64,000 bases of DNA from Hydractinia symbiolongicarpus (lineage: Eukaryota > Cnidaria > Hydrozoa > Anthoathecata > Hydractiniidae), in NCBI RefSeq assembly GCF_029227915.1, contig NC_079879.1, forward strand, positions 4,340,001 to 4,404,000, given 5' to 3'. Below the pieces are notes generated by a model. It saw only the letters and a list, made by a program, of their open reading frames with translations, had not been told where the DNA came from and did not search any database. Made by a program: the position numbers and the translations under genes. Shown piece after piece: positions 13,028-26,260 of the stretch. The first letter of the stretch is position 1. Every line of letters starts with the position of its first letter.

Positions 13028-13668
13028 ACTAAAATAATGTGATGACAAAAGGGCGGTCAATCCTTCTTACAGGCTAAAATTTTGATTAACAACCCTGATC
13101 ACAGTATTGGAAAATATCCTCACACTGGTAAGTTCAGAATTTAATCCTTAACTAATTGCAGCTAGGATTCCGAAGCAAGGTTTTCTTAACTTTTTTCAAG
13201 GCGATTTCTTTACATCAAATCTATCATTTCTGTCATTTTATCAAATCTTCCGAATCCACAATAATTTTTTTTAATTTTTTTATTTGATATAAGAGAAATG
13301 GTCCACCCTGTTTTTAAATTTTGTTCCATGGCATTATCTAAAATATTTTTTCAGTTGAAAACAATTATGTGTGTAGGGGTAATTTCTGTGTATAAAATGT
13401 GTTTAGCCTCAATTCCTTCGTATGCATAATGAAAAAAGAAACATCAAAGTGTAAATTACTACGAAATTCTTTCCTAAGAGTTTTTCGTTTATTTTTAGGA
13501 CTATGTACATGTGATTTTGGATTTCCTTCAATATGCAATCTTTTTTCTGAGTCAGAAGCTTGTGAACTCATTAAAAACATCATTAATCAAAAAAAATACT
13601 AATACTAGAGTACTAATAAGGTTGTAATGAAAAAAAAGTTTTTGTGCGTAGTGAATTAGTAAATAAAA
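13028..13668. other. No gene recognised
   Basis: Overlapping open frames on both strands (13365-13583 minus, 13399-13602 plus) have no domain I recognise and shadow each other. Otherwise AT-rich filler. Confidence 0.4.
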
Positions 13669-14307
13669 CTAGTCAGTAAGTCCGTGGAAACACCGACAGA
13701 AGAACGATGGCAGCTAAATATTTAGGTTGTTTTATGAGTTTTATTGACGTCAGCAGGGCATCATCTAAATTGTATTTCAGAAAATCTGTTTACGTAGTGC
13801 TTTTAAGCAGAACTTAAAACAGTTTTGTAGAAAATGTATGGGATGGTATGCCTTAACGAACCATTAAGGAAGTGTCAGGGGTTAACAATTTTGTTGACGT
13901 CAGCATGGACCTGCCAAAACACATGTACATTTTGTTATTAAATTTGTATACCTATTGCCTCCATTGAATATAGCTTAAAGCGATGAACAAGAAAATGTAT
14001 GGGATCGTACATTTGACAAGGGGTTACAGCATGGATTAAAGCATTTCTGATGCCGTTATCAAGCCTTTTGTTCCAAAACGATTGGGTTGACTGCGGTGAA
14101 AACAAATAATGTTGTTATGATCCCAGGAGGTCCCTAGTTACCTACTCGGAAGATTACGTCCCTTCTTTTCGTCCATTTATTTGGCCTCAATTAAAATGTC
14201 CAATGTTCACTGACTTAATAAAAATATCGACGTTGATGTGATTTGTCAACATTGCCGCTTAATGTGAAAATTATTATTTTGTCGGTTAGTAATTATTATA
14301 TATAGTT
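13669..14307 (+). mobile_element. Helitron-like non-autonomous element
   Basis: The 5' end CTAGTCAGTAAGTCCGTGG matches the ends at 39348 and 39946. Internal landmarks of the family follow in order: TTGACGTCAGCA, AAAATGTATGGGAT, GGTCCCTAGTTACC. The 3' end GTAATTATTATATATAG resembles the GCGTATTATTATATAGA terminus of the better-preserved copies. The 3' CTAG-type ends suggest rolling-circle elements, but no Rep/helicase is present to prove it. Confidence 0.5.
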
Positions 14308-15331
14308 AAGTGCCTATTTGTGACGGGAAATAGTTGATCACAACGAAGATGAAAGAGGTTACATTCATTTTTTCACAATTGAAAAAAAAATACAAAACTG
14401 AAGCTACTTAGTTCATATAACACGATAGTCAAACGTAATATTACGAAAAACAATTTTGTTGTAAGGTTATTAGCAATTAGCTAACTCCTCAAAACCATAT
14501 ATATTAGCGCAAATTTATTGTACGAATCACGCTTAGATAGGTACAAAAAATTGTCTTATATTCTTCATTCAATATTCAAAAAAATATTGCCTAAAACCAA
14601 TCGAGAATCACTGTTTTGTCAAAATTCTCGCCACAAACCTCTAAATTGTTGGAGTGTCTACACATAAATGTTGTTTCTTCTGTATGCAAATTGGGCATGA
14701 TCAGGGGCGGCATCTAGGATATTTTTTTTTTGTTGGGCAAAATTTAATAGATTTTTGGCAAAATATCAATGGTCGCGGTGTTTTGTGTTTTTATTATAAA
14801 AGGAGCTAAAATATTTCCAAAAGTAACATTTTTAGTTATTTAAAATCCTTCCTAGATTAGAAACAAAAGTCTTTATATCCGAATAAAAGTAACCTCCGTA
14901 GTTTTACACTTGTATCCTCGCTAAAATATGCGGATGGAAAACGCATCTGTTTATTAAATTAGACTCGAAACAGGGTTAGCGTTTGCCATCATCATCATCT
15001 TACCACCTTTTTTCCGTTTCACGCACATAACACGCGTACAAGTAATCGCCGAGTTACAAATTCGGTAAGTTGGGGAGTTACTTTATTTCAAAATATGCAA
15101 TAAGTCTAATAGCTAATAATGCAACAAAAAATTACATTACAAGATAATTTTATCTATAGATAGTCAACAGTAGTGAAACGTAGAATTATAGTTTGGAAAA
15201 TTACAGCCTGTGTTAACAACCTGCAAATGTAAAAACAAAGCAGCATGTTAAAGTATGAAAGTTTCCGAGTAGACTTACAGTGTAAGATAGCAACATATGA
15301 TAAACGTCTACAAAGAATACATAGTAATTAC
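14308..15331. other. Intergenic, with a possible hAT end at 14702
   Basis: CAGGGGCGGCATCTAGG at 14702 looks like a hAT-type terminus (CAGGGGCGG...). No partner end or 8-bp duplication was found nearby. No coding sequence recognised. Confidence 0.35.
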
Positions 15332-17216
15332 GGACTTTCATACCGCGCAGGTCTAGGCGCTAGCGAAGCGCTTTGTAGGGACAAATTTTTGGCTTGTTTT
15401 CATTTGTCTTGATAGCCCAAGTAATTTTCATGGTCAGTTTTTCACAACTATTTCTGGTTAGTGCTGCGAAAAGAGGCAGAAATGCAAAATCCTGCCTGAT
15501 GTTTCTTCAACTAATTTTTTACTTTAACTGACGTTTTGCTTTTTAATAAGACATTTAAATGGTGTTGCTAACCCTCTTTGTGGTATATTGACATGGGTAA
15601 GATGTTGGAATCGAACAAAACTTAAATTACTGACTTTTATAGCTAGAGAGGCAAGAGAAGACATATTGTTGATGTTGGTTTTAGGGATTAGCTTCCTGAA
15701 GTAGCAAGCTACATAGACCATACATTTTGTGTTGTGAGGAATAAAGTAATGGTTAAAAAGAAACACTATTCTATTATTATCAGTGCATTTTGGCAAGAAA
15801 AAATAAAAATTACAGCTAGCTATAGAAAGACTTAAAGGAAGTTTTTTACAGTAAGTTATAGCTAGCTAGCTATATATGGATCTGCAAGTTTGACATGGAT
15901 TAACGTGGAAGAGCATTTAATAAAGGATTTATTTGCAAAGTATAGATAACTAGTTATATAAAAAAGAGCACAGATGAAATCGACTAAAAATAAAATACAC
16001 ACTTCAATGATATAATGACTGGCTTTGGCTTTTCATTAGAAATTATTGTATATGAATATTACATTACTAGCAAGGAAGGGATATATATAATAGCATGTTG
16101 CACTGTATTACTGTGTTCTTAATTTTGGTAAAATGCAAGAATAAATTTACGCAAGGTCTACTTTTACAATTTTGTGATAGCTATAGTAATTTTGGTACAT
16201 TGACAGAAGAAAAATTTGGCAACCGAAAATATTTGACGAAAATAGTTAAAGTCACTAAATTTGTTTAAAAAGTTATTTTCCAGTTTATTTTAACCACAGT
16301 ATGTTATTTTATTTTATATTTTGCAGCGGTCGAAACTTTGTACTTTAGCTACAGATTAAAATTATTCCTATGCAAAATTGAGTCGTAGCAATTTTTAAGG
16401 CTGAGTTGGTGTTTGAACTCCACTGTTAAGTTGAGTGATATTAGAAATGAGTTTTATGATCCCATTTTAAGCATCTGGGCACTTACCCACCTATATATCT
16501 GATTACTGTATGAATAAATCTACGATATATGTGACCCCTAGCTAACAAAAACTACAACGAGACAGATACAGCCAGCTTTTTGACAATTTTTAATTTGGTT
16601 TATAAAAAATGTAGCTCCGGCCTGGTTAGTTAAACAAAGTTTCTAGCAAACACAAAATAAGAAATTTTGGAATTGTTTTTTAATATTATAGCTAGCTAGG
16701 TATCTGTTTAATGAGCATGAAACTATTAGTTTAGAAAAAAACCCATTGTTTTCTTTACTGTGTTTATTCAGCTACATTATTTTGGTTGTACTAGTAGCTA
16801 TATAAATCTTGAATGATATGCTAGCAATCCCTCTTTGATCACCACTGTGATATTTTTAAGACTATTAAAACTTGTGATGTAACTAACTACCAAAATAAGG
16901 TTTCTTTCTCTTTTGAATGCCAACTTTTCATGATGAGTGTACCCCACAACTTGAAGCAATTAAATTAAGAATCAAGTTTAGGTCTTAAACCTTTATAATA
17001 TACAATCTTATTTCAACACTGAGTATCTTTTCTTTAAATAATTGTAAAATCAATATATCGCACCAGTTTAAAAAGTAAAAATGCAAAGGAAAAAGTGAAT
17101 AATTCTCTTCGTACTGCATGTTTTTCTTAGCAAATGCCTTTCGCTCTGCGGGGGATATAAAAATTTGTCCCTACAACCGCTTTGCTAGTGCCCAGACTTG
17201 CGCGGTATGAAACTCC
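15332..17216. mobile_element. 1.9-kb TIR element with 8-bp target duplication
   Basis: Long terminal inverted repeats of about 60 bp: left GGACTTTCATACCGCGCAGG, right (inverted) GGAGTTTCATACCGCGCAAG, continuing through CTAGCGAAGCG... and TAGGGACAAATTTTT. The ends are flanked by GTAATTAC at 15324-15331 and 17217-17224. That octamer is itself a palindrome, so it could instead be part of the TIR. A GGA start with an 8-bp duplication fits the Merlin superfamily, but several others are possible. The interior has no transposase; the 90-codon frame at 15524-15796 (minus) is unrecognised. Confidence 0.7.
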
Positions 17217-17224
17217 GTAATTAC

Positions 17225-18491
17225 CCCTTTATGAAGTTAATACAGTTTAATATTAAGGGGACTGGTGTAGTTTTGCACCAATTTCTATTAAGTATTAATT
17301 TTAATGTTAAGAAATTTCCACAAAAGTTAAGCAGTTTATTAATGCAGCAAAGAGTTAGAAATCAAAAAAATAACATCATAACATTTAACATGTCTGCATG
17401 TTATTTATCCTCACATGCCCCTGCCAACTATGTTTAAAAAGTAGTTTAATACTTTAAAATCTTTAAGAAAGCTTTAGTAACCTGGTCAACTCTGAGGATT
17501 CTCATATAAAAAGCAACATACATACAAATCCTACTCATATGCATAAGTATACATGACATTTTCATTGGTTTGCAGTCCGTAACAGAACGTTCTTTAACAT
17601 GTGAAATTCTTGTGACGATCTGTATCATTTTACGTGGAAATAATTCTATCAGTACAAGTTATTTTGATATATATCCATCCATTTCATATACAGATATATA
17701 TCCATTATTTACAGTTTTAAAGATTCATAATGAATCTCCTGTGTACTTTAATTAATTGTGATTTTCATTGTCAGAAGAATATTCATCACAAGTACCAGGC
17801 TGCTGTACTGCTCAACAAAAAAAGAAGGATTATTATGCAAAAAACTTGGACTATTTTTTGATTAGGTATTATTTCTTTTCTTTGTTTTTAGCAATTTTAT
17901 CACAATTAAAAGTAACATGGGAAAGTTAAATATCTCCTCGTGTTCTTAAAAGTTTTAAAATAAGCATTCGGATGTTGTATATAAAATTTACTGTTTAAAT
18001 TTTCCAACAAAGTCAAAGTTGTTAGGGACACTTACAATCGAAAAGTATATGCTAAACGTAAATTTGACGTTGGGACGAGGTAGAATCCTTTGATACTGTA
18101 AACATCGATTTGTTAGAGAACGGAAAGTATTTTGAACTGGTTGTCGTCTACCTGTTTAACAGGAGCACAAATCTGAGTGTGTATGATTTTAGGGACTGAC
18201 AACATTCAAATTATTACCTTATCTGTAAATCCCCAGGGGACGGGAATCTACAGGCCTATTTACATTTATCTTACACCTTTGTGTTTATGAAGGAGCTGTC
18301 CCTTAGTTATCTTACAAGAATTATTTCTCTTCTATGCAGTATAATAAATGAACAATGACGCAACAATAATGGCAGAATATTGCAAAATCCAATCAACTAC
18401 TTTTTTTGAAATTGACATTTGCTTTGCAAGACTAGCATCAAATAAGTTATAATGACGCTGGGTTGAACAACAATACAAAACACCCATTATC
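17225..18491. other. No gene recognised
   Basis: AT-rich intergenic sequence. Short open frames overlap on opposite strands without domains or splice context. Confidence 0.4.
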
Positions 18492-18750
18492 AAACACTTG
18501 GAAAACAGCGAAATTGAATTTTTTTGTACTAAAACGACATAGGAACGCAGCTAAGCTAACCGCAACCACTGTTGAATTTTTACCGACGTAACCAACTGCG
18601 ATACGAAAAAACAGTTTTGAAACACCTGGGGAACATCGATACTGCGATTTTTATACTAACACGATAAAAGAACGTAGCCTAGCTAACCGCAATCACTGTG
18701 GATGTTTTACCGAAGTAACCTACTGCAATATCGGCTGCATACTTATTATA
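18492..18750 (+). repeat. Tandem repeat, ~128-bp unit, two copies
   Basis: AAACACTTGG at 18492 and AAACACCTGG at 18620 begin two units that share GAACG(C/T)AGC, GCTAACCGCAA and TTTTACCGA(C/A)GTAACC. The copies are about 80% alike by eye. Confidence 0.75.
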
Positions 18751-18837
18751 TAGAATGTATCACAAAGAATCACCACTACCACGTGATCCAGATCAAATAA
18801 AATGGATATTATTCTATTTGTAACGAATTAGCATATT

Positions 18838-19094
18838 ATGCGTAGTACATGTTATAGCTTGTATTATGTAACAAGACTGAATATACAACTTTTGTTATTT
18901 CATCAATTTTTGTTATCAACTCCTTGTGTTTTCAGTGGTATTTTCGGTTTTAGAACTGCTCCTTTGGCTATATTAATTTCAGTGTTCTCGGCCCTTTCTT
19001 GCGCATTTGGCCCTGCACAGACCCTACTCGCCGCGTAACTCAACAACCCCATGTGCGTTTGCAATAAATATTTTTTTACTCCAACAAATAGCAC
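18838..19094. other. Slightly GC-richer segment, possible coding relic
   Basis: Open on both strands for over 60 codons and less AT-rich than its surroundings. The minus frame contains AASRVCAGPNAQERAENT. I do not recognise the family. It could be an exon relic or a transposon piece; weak. Confidence 0.2.
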
Positions 19095-19889
19095 CAGCTC
19101 TGCAGTGTACCCGTGGTTTTTTCTATTAAAATTACTACAATAATTAATGATTTACGAGAGGATGGTATGGTTGTTTGTTTTTGTTTTTTATGTTGCAAAC
19201 TACTTTTTTAAATTTTGTGTTAGCATTTGTGGGGAAAAGACCACATGAAAAAACAAATCCACTGAGGGCTGTTGTGTAAGCTAAAGAGTTTTTCATATTT
19301 GTTATAAACTGTTGTTGGGGAAAACTAAACTGTATGGTTTCACTTTTTTGTTAAGTGTTTTAAAATTGTAGTAACAACTGTGTTTGGTGATAATGAAAAG
19401 ATTACTAATTGTTCTGACTAAAACTTTTTGTTTTTTTCATTGTACAAAATGTCTGATTTTTCTATAATTTGATGTGCTTTATAACCTTTTTGTGGAAGAT
19501 TTATGGGCAATTTTGTGTAAACTGTTGACTCAAAATTTACTCCTTATTCTTTTTTGGCATTTCCGTTTAAAATGGTTGGTAAAGGTCAGTAGAGAGCATC
19601 TTACTAAGAAAAGAAATTGTGTCTTCTTAGCCGGTAAATTTTTACATTTTCTGTATAATTTGGGGAACAGGATCGTATGTAACCGAATAAATGATTTCCC
19701 AGATATAAATTTGATATTTGTTGACACTTCTGAATAAAGTATAAAAGTTTATCAACATAATCAAACGTATTCACTATGTAAGATGTAAATATTTGATATG
19801 TTTTGTGATGTGCATGATTCTATGAATTATTTTGATTAACGTTTTAAACTCTACACATTGGAAGCAATGTGTCAACAAATTTCAGGAAA

Positions 19890-20227
19890 AAATATTGTAT
19901 TAACGGGTTACAAGTTGCGGTTCTCCTTTCCAATGTACTCCTGCCTAAGTGGACTTTACAGTGTGAATTTCTAAAAAAAACTATTTTTGTACTTTAGAGG
20001 ACTTTACTGACGTCAGCATATTAAAACACTTATATTTTCTTATGGGTTTGCGAACACATGATCCTTTACATTATTTTTATCAACGTTTCAATCTGTACGC
20101 ATTGCAGCCAACAGATAAGCTACATTTCGCCAAATTTGTTTGTATATGCACTGCTGACGTTTTAAAATCTGCAAAACAACCTGATCTTCTGCCTGAGTGG
20201 ATTCTTCCTCGGGCTTTATCGACTAGT
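19890..20227 (-). mobile_element. Helitron-like fragment, minus strand
   Basis: Read on the minus strand from 20227: CTAGTCGATAAAGCCCGAGG, then ATCCACTCAGGCAGAAG and GACGTCAGCA. This matches the 5' part of the family at 39348 and 39946. The 3' end is not well defined. Confidence 0.5.
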
Positions 20228-20916
20228 TGTATCATAAAGCGAAATCTGATGTTTCCTGATTTCTTATAGTGTAGCATTATACGAGGTTACAAATGAGATT
20301 AAAGCAGCATGTGTAGGTGTGTGTGAAAAAATTATAAAACAATTTTAATAACTTATTTTTAATTTTCCTTTAATAAGAGAGATTTTAATTTTCCTTTAAT
20401 AGGAGAGATCGCAAAAACTAAATTTGTTTAACTTAGCAAAAAACATATCTTAACGATAGTGAAAGCTTTTTTTCGCAAAGCTAAGTCGCAAAATTAGTCT
20501 CTGTAAAACCTAATTTTATCGAAGAAGAAAATATTTTCGCAAATTGTGTGCAAGTGACAACAATATTGCACTTCGAAAGTCGTAGATTTGCTTTAGCGAC
20601 CACCCACAAGAGAAACAAGTAATATTTTAAATAAATAGTACAGTAACGCATTAGGGTTTAATTTCACATGTGTTGCCTAAAATAATTTTCGGCAAAACTC
20701 AATTTAGTAAAAAGTGATACAAGAAAAAAAGTGGGTTTGAACACCTTCATGAATTGTCATGTTAAGATTTACATCCAATCTGTTTTCATATCAATGTTCT
20801 TTTAGGAAATCGATGCCGTCAAAATTATAAAAGTTTACAGCAAAAATCAGCACTTCATTGTCACGTTCAAATTTCGGAAGCAACAATAGATTATTAACAA
20901 CAGCCAGGTTTTACAG
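20228..20916. other. No gene recognised
   Basis: Only a short direct repeat (TTTTAATTTTCCTTTAATA twice near 20356-20405) was noted. Confidence 0.4.
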
Positions 20917-21138
20917 CACCAACTTTTAATTTATAAAATTCTCACATTCATCTTGTGAATATGCTAATAAATAACTTTTCATAATATATATTATACATAT
21001 TTGATTCTAAATATTCGTCAAGACAAAGTGCTTGTCAAAAAAGTATATAAACTATTTGTTTCTTTAAAAAATATTGTCACATTTTCACAGAAGTTATCCA
21101 TTTAGTCAGATATTGTAGGATTTGGGAAGGTAGAGACG

Positions 21139-21669
21139 TTACATTGGATCGACGCCATAACTGTACACACATCGATCTCTACTGAACAGTTTTGAACACT
21201 TCAACATTGAGTAACAGCCACAGTCACTGTCTCTTTCACATTCTCTGAACAACATTTTGCAATGACGTAGCGAGTACTTGACATTTTCTTTGGTCATTTT
21301 CACCTATATAATAATTATCATGATGGTCAAATTGAAAAAAGAGACAAAAATAGACTTTCGTCACCTTTATTAGGTGTTCATGCCATAAAATGCTCACATG
21401 TAGGCGAATTACTTTCTACACTTTATTTATGCGGTTTCTTTTATTTATGGGATTGTTTCAATGGACCCTTAGTACGTTTTAATATCTCTTTCAACAAGAC
21501 CTTTTTTAAACTTTTTTAACTAACCTTCATTTAAATCAGTACTTCAATATACTAAATATAATTTAACTCTTACCGTAATATCTTCTTTGGAATCTGAAAT
21601 GGGTGGGTTCTTGACAGCATGTGATTTGTTTGCTAGGAAACACCACGTATATACGGTGAGAAGAACCAT
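21139..21669 (-). CDS. Secreted six-cysteine peptide precursor, copy 1 (two exons)
   Basis: Exon 1 is 21669-21574 (32 codons) and begins with an ATG whose first ~18 residues form a hydrophobic signal-peptide-like stretch. Its donor is ACG|GTAAGAG. Exon 2 is 21303-21139 (54 codons plus TAA), with acceptor TATTATATAG. Both junctions are phase 0, and an in-frame TAG lies just upstream of each exon, so the frame is well bounded. Exon 2 has six cysteines spaced C-x6-C-x5-C-x1-C-x5-C-x8-C, with an E-C...D-S-D-C core like inhibitor-cystine-knot peptides (which more usually have adjacent middle cysteines). Likely a secreted peptide: neuropeptide, antimicrobial or venom-type cannot be told apart. A further 5' exon is possible (acceptor at 21688). 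Intron 270 bp. Missed by ORF callers because both exons are short. Confidence 0.65.
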
Positions 21670-23423
21670 TAACAAATATACGCGAACCTAAATAATAGTA
21701 GTCAATATCATTTTATTTATGATGCCCTATCTCTTTCTCTTTTCTATTTTACTTCGTATAAATACATTTGACTATGCAGGATTTTTCACTTGAAAATACT
21801 AAAACAATTACTGCAAGGTCTTTGGTCAATTTTACATGACAATTAGAAATCAGATTTACCATATTAATGAATTCTCACTTCTTTGAACAGCAAAAACTTC
21901 TCTCAATTTTTTTTCTAATCGGAATGCGGGCAGCACTTTCGATAGCTATGAGTAAAGTGATGGGAAATGAATATAATAAGGTCTTAAACTTCGTGTTTCT
22001 TTGTTTGAATACACCAAACAGAAATTCAAGAAATGTTATCATTAGGCAATGTGGTGTTTTTAAATAAAATACTGCTCCGCCGGAGTTGTGCTTATTGTCA
22101 ACCCAAACGACGGTCAACAACTGCACAAAATCTCCGCACCACTACTTAAATGTCAGCTCTCTAATAATACGACCTTACTGCGATATATCGAAAGGTCTAG
22201 AAGTTCTAGACACTTCAAGCAGTGGGGGCATAAAAGCATTCAAAAACACTCGGAGTATTAGTTAAATACACGTCCTTAATACTAATATTATAAATACAAA
22301 TGTCCTAACAATAATATAAAAATGTAACTGTGATCGCCGACCGTACTGACCGAGATGCTTCGGGTGATCTTTACGTCCTGTCTTTGTGGTGGTGCGCAAA
22401 CATCTTCTGTTTCTTGTGTTATACTGAGCAAACTGGTGCCAACGTTGTGCACTGGTGCGTGTAATTACAAACAAAAAGAGCCATTCATGTCGTTCGTTTA
22501 GTGCTGCGTTCAGTGTATGGTTGAGCGGGTTTGAAATGGAGTTTAGGTGTTAGAGGCCATACGTTATTCAGGTTTAAGGAGCTGACGCCATCCAATTTTT
22601 TTACGTTTTTTTTTAAATAAAAGGCAATAAGAAACTTAAAAAAAATCTCGTTAAAAATAAAATTATTTGCTGAAATATAAAAATTAGAAGATCACTATGA
22701 TGATTCAAGTTCTTGACAAAAACAGTTAGGCATTTATCTTCTTCAACATGTGAAAACTATCCAGAATGGAAGCATGTCCATGTTACAATGCGTCATGTAC
22801 ACAATTATTTATTTTTTTTCTTGTAGCTGTGTCATCTTTGAAGCAACTACCATTACCATCATGTTATTCAAGCATTGTTGATTATAATATATGCTTACAT
22901 GGTCTTTATGGCTCAAAGTTTGTTACAACATAGACTTAAAATCTGTTCCGACGGACAGTACCTTAGAAGTTATAAATGGCTTTTGTTGTTGTGTCTCCAT
23001 GTTTTTATAATTTATTAAGACAAGTAACCTGAGGGAGACTGTTATAATTAATCTCAATAGTGATTAATTATTCTTTCTACTTTTTTAAACAAATTAATGA
23101 TACAAAAATATCACAATTTGATGCATCAAACAAACAGAGGTTTTCCTCGACAGACACTAAAGAGGAGAGATAATTAAAAAGATGAATGAACTTTGGTTTC
23201 TAACGATGTTCTATTTCTAGAGTATTAATTGTATTCAAATTTAGCTGCTAATGGAAAAAAGTGGTTTTGTTAGATTTCCACCACCTTTTTTTAAAACTAT
23301 TTTCTTTTTCGCATATAATTGTTTTTGCAAAGAATAAAATTTAAGCTTTTCTTTTCTGTAGTAGAATTTTTCAACTCAAAATAAAAGTGAAATTATCCTA
23401 AACAAAACGCTGTTCTTTTAATG

Positions 23424-24194
23424 TCTCTGTAATAATAGCCGTATTAAGTCTATCTGTTCGTGCGTCAAGAGCGACTTGTGTTAACCACGCACGAAATTAC
23501 GCGCACCTCTCTCATCTTTTCGCTCCGATATCTTAAAGTTTTATTCCTATTTTGTCTTTTGCGTAGTCCAAAAGTTTAATTCAAAAAGTTTCTTATACAA
23601 AAGTCATGGATATTTGAATTTTATTGTTCCTTCGATGCAGTTTCTTTGTTATCAATAACTACACGGACAAACAAAGTTGCGGACAATTGACATTACGCTG
23701 TCTATTTCATTAAAGAAGAATTTAGTGAGTGATTTTTTGTTCCTTCTAAACATGAATTTGAATATTATTTTGTAAAATTTCGTTTCATCTTCAACTATTT
23801 TTATTTTTTTTTGAAACAATAATGCTGAATTAATTTTTTTGCCGAAACTTATTATGTTTTTAACTGAACAAAAAGTGTAAGAAAATGTCAAATTTGTTTT
23901 TTAAAAGCTATTTCCAAGAAAGGCCTCTTTTTTAATCTCAATCAGGTCGTAAAAATGCGTCATTTATTGTTAAATATATGAATTTTACGAGAAAGCGGCG
24001 TAACACTACTTCCGATAATCTATCTTATGAAAAAAAGGTGTAGTTTACACTGCTTCCGTGCCTATAAGTGTATACTTTCAGGAACCATGGCTACCACAGA
24101 TTAATCTCATAACAGGTGCGCGAAATAATTTTATAACAGGTAAATAATTACGTCGGCTAATTTCCGTGGGTTGTTCTACGGGTTAAAGGAATAG
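23424..24194. mobile_element. Dispersed repeat R1, copy 2, inserted in block A
   Basis: A 771-bp segment starting TCTCTGTAATAATAGCCG and ending GGTTAAAGGAATAG, present only in this A copy. The sister blocks run uninterrupted from CTTTTGATG to TTTTGATAAATACC (36927-36945). Its inner part matches 3490-3905. No clear terminal repeats or target duplication; class unknown. Confidence 0.65.
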
Positions 24195-24295
24195 TTTTGA
24201 TAAATACCTGAATGTTTTTTTATGCAACATGTCACGATGAGACTCGACTTCAATACACAATTTACCATTCATAACTTTAAAATGGATAAATATGT

Positions 24296-24640
24296 TAAAG
24301 AGGAGAAGGGAAAGAAAAATGAAAGCAAGAAAAAGTGGAGAGAGTTGTGAGAGAAAAGAAAAGAGTTAAACAGGGAAAACAGAAGAAAAGGTCAACAAAG
24401 AGGAGAAAGAAGAGGAGAGAAGCAGGAAAAACGGAGATGGGAGAGGGGAAGGGATAATGAAGAAAAGACGGAGGAGAGGGAAAGCCAAAGAAATAAGAGA
24501 AGTAGGGAGTAGTGAGCAGTGAGTAGAAAAGAAGCTAAAAAATGGAGAGAGAAGGACGAAAAAATAGAAGGAGAAAAATAGAAGGAGAAAAATAGAGGGA
24601 AGGGAGGGAGGAGGGGGAAGAAGTAGAAGGGGTAGGGTAC
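24296..24640 (+). repeat. Purine-rich (GA) tract
   Basis: About 340 bp almost entirely A and G on the plus strand, with irregular GGAGAA/GAAAAG-type units. It is kept in the sister A blocks (about 37025-37350 and 49258-49583). The complementary strand gives long but low-complexity S/F/L/P open frames there, which are not genes. Confidence 0.8.
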
Positions 24641-26260
24641 ATTACAATGACTAAGGCATTTTAGCACTATATCTTCGTGGACTTATTTTTTCATATAGCA
24701 ACGGTTTCATTGCAACTGTTATAGATCTTTTATATCCTCAAGAAATTCCAAAGAGAATTCCAGACGAAGCCGAAGCAGAAATTTAGTAAAGTAAAAGTGG
24801 AGGAAAAGGCTCCCTATAGAATTTCAAAACTCCACGAAAATTCAACGAATTTATCTCCATTCATTTAGAAGTATTGTTATCTATTTTAATTTGGAGTTGT
24901 GGCTATCTAGCTAGCTCTTGATGCATCCGAAACTAGAAAGTTAAATTAGCCAAATACAGTTTGCCGATAAAAAATGTCTTACTGATTTTTATGATTAATG
25001 CAGTTAGGTAGCACGCTTTAATGTTGTTATGAAAACTTATTCTGCAAAATGACTATACACTTCAACGTTTTGTTTTGAAACACATTTTGTTTCTACATTT
25101 TATTTAAAACTAATGATTGCAGCTACCTGTTATTATATTTGATTCGACAATATAAAGTATTAAAACCATATCCAACTAGTGCCTTAATTCGTACGTGAAA
25201 AGTCGTATGGTTGTCTGCTGTTAATTTTTTAAATTTGACGCGACCTTGTTTTTTTCTTCTTCATCTAAACGAAATTTTGATTTATTAAGACCATATTTTA
25301 ACGAACGGAAGATTCATTAAATATGTATTCTTGTATTCTTCTTATCAAAATACAATGTTGTGTTTATGTCATTGGAGAAAAGTCCGTTGGAAAATTGCCT
25401 TACGTAGAAAAACAATAGAGAGTGTACACAAATATACAAAAGTATAATTTTAGAAAAAATTCTACTCGTGGCGCCTTTGTAGAGCTTGAAATACTGATCC
25501 TAACAAACGCCTGAGGAGATATAAGGGTTGTAAGAATTTGCTGACGTGAGACGTTTCAAAATACGAAATATTTATAGCTGTTTCAATGTATGGATCTTGA
25601 AACGCTGGTTAAGAAAATATTTAGGGTCGTGTATGACAAACGATTGCCGACATAATAAGATTTAAAAATCCCTTGATCTTTAATAATATTATCAACCTGT
25701 TTATTCCGAAACGAGGTCGGGGACCCAGGAAAACGATTAAGAAATGACTAATGACACCATCCTGTTTCCAAGTTATTTAACGTCAAAGTTTAAAGGAGAA
25801 TTGAGAAAGACTGGGAGGAGGGAAAAGGATTGTACTTCCTTTGTGCCTCATTGGTAGATAATTGTGTACTTTTTAGGGAACGTTTTTTTTATAGTGTGAT
25901 AGAAATTAAAACAAAAAAACAAAAAAGTAAATTTTGACATCAATTTTCCTTTAAGAACATTGTAATGACTTCATTAATTTAAATGAAGATATCGACGTTA
26001 CATTAATGTAATTACCACCTTGTAGTAACGTCAGAAAATTTAATATTTAAGACATATCTTTTTCTGGCGTCTGCACCTAGACACAGTGTTAATAATATAG
26101 AAAATAGTCGTGAAAAAACCAATTAGACCTGATAAAAATATAAACCATAGGTTGAAAAAGGATGTTTTAGGAGTTCTGCTTCCGCTAGCAGGGCTTATAT
26201 AAAATATATTTGACCCGTTTTAACCCGTTGCCTTTAATGTGTAGAGCTTCAAACGCTGAT

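Larger units (their letters stand above)
20917..26260. repeat. Block A, oldest copy
   Basis: Homologous to 34438-40938 and 46671-53171. Starts at GCACCAACTTTTAA and ends at CGCTGATAAAA. It carries the minus-strand cysteine-rich peptide gene (21139-21669), a conserved stretch at 21860-22480, a purine-rich tract (24296-24640) and a diverged Helitron-like tail (about 25475-26260). It differs from the sister A blocks by several percent. It has a private 771-bp insertion (23424-24194) and lacks the piggyBac-like and Helitron-like insertions found in the sisters. It is not adjacent to a B block: 26261-28707 intervenes. Confidence 0.85.

Noticed and set aside
21875-22126. Overlapping ORFs on both strands kept in all A blocks (21867-22067 plus, 21875-22126 minus)
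   Set aside because: The differences between copies change amino acids and neither frame has a known domain. It may be promoter or upstream sequence of the peptide gene.
22196-22216. Possible heat-shock element (AGAAGTTCTAGA) near a TATA-like CATAAAAG
   Set aside because: The GAA/TTC units are not at the 5-bp spacing required, so no regulatory call was made.
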